Positions 5,234 to 6,527 of a DNA stretch of 6,527 nucleotides are shown one piece after another. The first letter of the stretch is position 1; every line of letters starts with the position of its first letter. Origin of the DNA: Planctomycetota bacterium (GTDB lineage Bacteria; Planctomycetota; Phycisphaerae; Sedimentisphaerales; Anaerobacaceae); assembly GCA_026386835.1 (NCBI GenBank), contig JAPLMV010000266.1:1-6527 (forward strand), given 5' to 3'. The position numbers and the translations under genes were made by a program. Under the pieces are notes generated by a model. That model worked only from the letters and a program-made list of their open reading frames with translations. It ran no database searches and was not told the origin of the DNA.

Positions 5234-6527
5234 CTAATCAGCCTGGCCGCAAACCTGCCGGACGGCTTCTGCAAAGTCGTGTGTTTTTTCGCCGCCGTAG
5301 CGTCTCTGCATCGCCGCTACCACAAGACCTACGAACATCGGATGCGGTTTTAACGGCCGGCTTGTCAGACACGGATGTGCCTGTGTACCCATAAAAAACG
5401 GATGCGACGGAATTTCCACTATCTGCATTATCGGCTGATTCGGCGCCTTACCGGAAAATACAAGACTGGCTTTTTCCAGCACCTCAATATATCGCGGGTC
5501 AACCTCATAGCGATGCCTGAATCGCATTCTAACAGAATCCGCCTTGCCGAAAAGTTTCCACGCAAGCGTCTGCGGTTTTAATTCTATATCCTTTCCACCA
5601 AGACGCATATTCCCGCCGAGTCCCTCTATTTGTTTCTGCTCCGGAAGTATGTCAATCACCGCTTCGGAACAGCCAGGCTCAATCTCCGTACTGTTTGCTT
5701 TTTTGAGCCCGCACACATTGCGTGCAAATTCTATAACAGCCATCTGAAATCCAAAACACAGCCCCAGGTAGGGCAAATTCTTCTGTCTCGCATATTTTAT
5801 GCAGGCTATTTTCCCCTCCGTGCCTCTTGTCCCGAATCCGCCCGGCACAATAATCCCGTCCACATCAGCCAGATATTCTGACACATTACTGTCGGTAATA
5901 TCCGTTGTTTCAATCCACTTGATTTTTACATTACTGCCAAGAGCAATCCCCGCATGTTCGAGTGCATTTATTATCGATGCGTAACTATCCCGCACCGATG
6001 TATATTTTCCGGTAATCCCGATGGTCGTATCCTGCCTGGCTGCCCCGATTTTATCCGTAAAATCGCACCACTGCGCCCACGCCCTTCTTTCGTGCCGCAG
6101 ATTGATTCTGTCCTCGATTTTCAATAACCTCAATACCTCAAAGTCCAGCTTGCATTCCCTCAGCATCTCCGGTATCGTATAAATGCTCGCCGAGTCGTGC
6201 ATGCTGAAAACACGCTCGAATGGCACATTGCTGTAAACGCTGATTTTCTGCCTGGCCTTTTCGCCTACCGGATTGCCTGCCCTGCATGCGATTATGTCCG
6301 GCTGAATCCCGCACTGCATCAATTGCTTTATCCCTAATTGTGCCGCCTTTGATTTCTGCTCGCCCAGCGTCTTCGGCTCCAATATGTAAGTCAGCGCCAC
6401 AAAACAGCAGCTGTTCGGCCCTTCCTCATAAGCCAGCTCGCGCATTGCCTCGATAAAATACGCATTTTCCAAATCGCCCACCGTCCCGCCTATTTCCACA
6501 AATACGATATCAGCGTCCGTATCCATC
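5234..6527 (-). CDS. pyrG: CTP synthase (partial, N-terminus outside window)
   Basis: The frame is open to the right edge. The Met at 6526 is internal, because the following VEIGGTVGD (residues 10-18 of the visible part) corresponds to about residue 138-146 of E. coli PyrG, including the Mg-binding Glu. The enzyme makes CTP from UTP, ATP and glutamine. The visible part covers the rest of the synthase domain and a full class I glutaminase domain: PGGFG (228-232), nucleophile Cys257 in LGLCFGFQ, RHRYEV (337-342) and HP (384-385). Two sites are unusual. The usual KTKPTQHSV UTP-site/interface motif reads KSKAAQLGI (58-66), and the usual catalytic HPE reads HPC (384-386). The sequence around both is otherwise typical and in frame, ending at TAG 5234-5236 with a normal C-terminus. 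It is convergent with the lipoprotein gene, and no terminator is visible in the 4-bp gap. Confidence 0.95.
   Translation of the reverse strand, partial: MDTDADIVFVEIGGTVGDLENAYFIEAMRELAYEEGPNSCCFVALTYILEPKTLGEQKSKAAQLGIKQLMQCGIQPDIIACRAGNPVGEKARQKISVYSNVPFERVFSMHDSASIYTIPEMLRECKLDFEVLRLLKIEDRINLRHERRAWAQWCDFTDKIGAARQDTTIGITGKYTSVRDSYASIINALEHAGIALGSNVKIKWIETTDITDSNVSEYLADVDGIIVPGGFGTRGTEGKIACIKYARQKNLPYLGLCFGFQMAVIEFARNVCGLKKANSTEIEPGCSEAVIDILPEQKQIEGLGGNMRLGGKDIELKPQTLAWKLFGKADSVRMRFRHRYEVDPRYIEVLEKASLVFSGKAPNQPIMQIVEIPSHPFFMGTQAHPCLTSRPLKPHPMFVGLVVAAMQRRYGGEKTHDFAEAVRQVCGQAD

Overview
The window reads as an ordinary bacterial chromosome of moderate GC content. It has Shine-Dalgarno sites, consensus sigma-70-like promoters and a lipobox protein, which suggest a Gram-negative-type cell envelope. 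I cannot name the lineage with confidence. Gene style and proteins would fit a Planctomycetota/Phycisphaerae-like or similar environmental bacterium, but that is a guess. TrpE itself is of the enterobacterial type.

Positions 1-2086 (minus strand) hold the start of a tryptophan operon. A near-consensus promoter (2048-2076) is followed by a 28-codon leader peptide with two adjacent Trp codons (trpL, 1952-2038), a strong intrinsic terminator (1885-1924), trpE (224-1828), and the first 78 codons of trpG, which overlaps trpE by 11 bp and leaves the window at base 1. Short segments in the leader can form mutually exclusive 1:2, 2:3 and 3:4 pairings, the architecture of classical ribosome-mediated transcription attenuation. 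This unannotated leader is the main discovery in the window.

Positions 2087-3700 look like an accessory, partly decayed stretch. They contain a 74-bp palindromic dispersed-repeat-like element (2150-2223), an N-terminally truncated MNT-type nucleotidyltransferase (2259-2531), a small membrane-peptide ORF (2532-2646), and a membrane-anchored ankyrin-repeat protein whose last repeat appears to be cut by a one-base frameshift (2659-3535). These coding pieces are all on the minus strand. The ankyrin gene is divergent from mtnP, with a shared 160-bp promoter region.

Positions 3696-5229 (plus strand) hold mtnP (5'-methylthioadenosine phosphorylase, purine/methionine salvage) and a coiled-coil lipoprotein of unknown function. 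Positions 5234-6527 (minus strand, convergent, 4-bp gap) hold most of pyrG (CTP synthase), with its N-terminus outside the window. This PyrG carries unusual residues at two normally conserved sites.

The clear metabolic genes cover tryptophan synthesis, methylthioadenosine salvage and CTP synthesis. They are neighbours rather than one pathway, and only the trp genes form a visible operon here.
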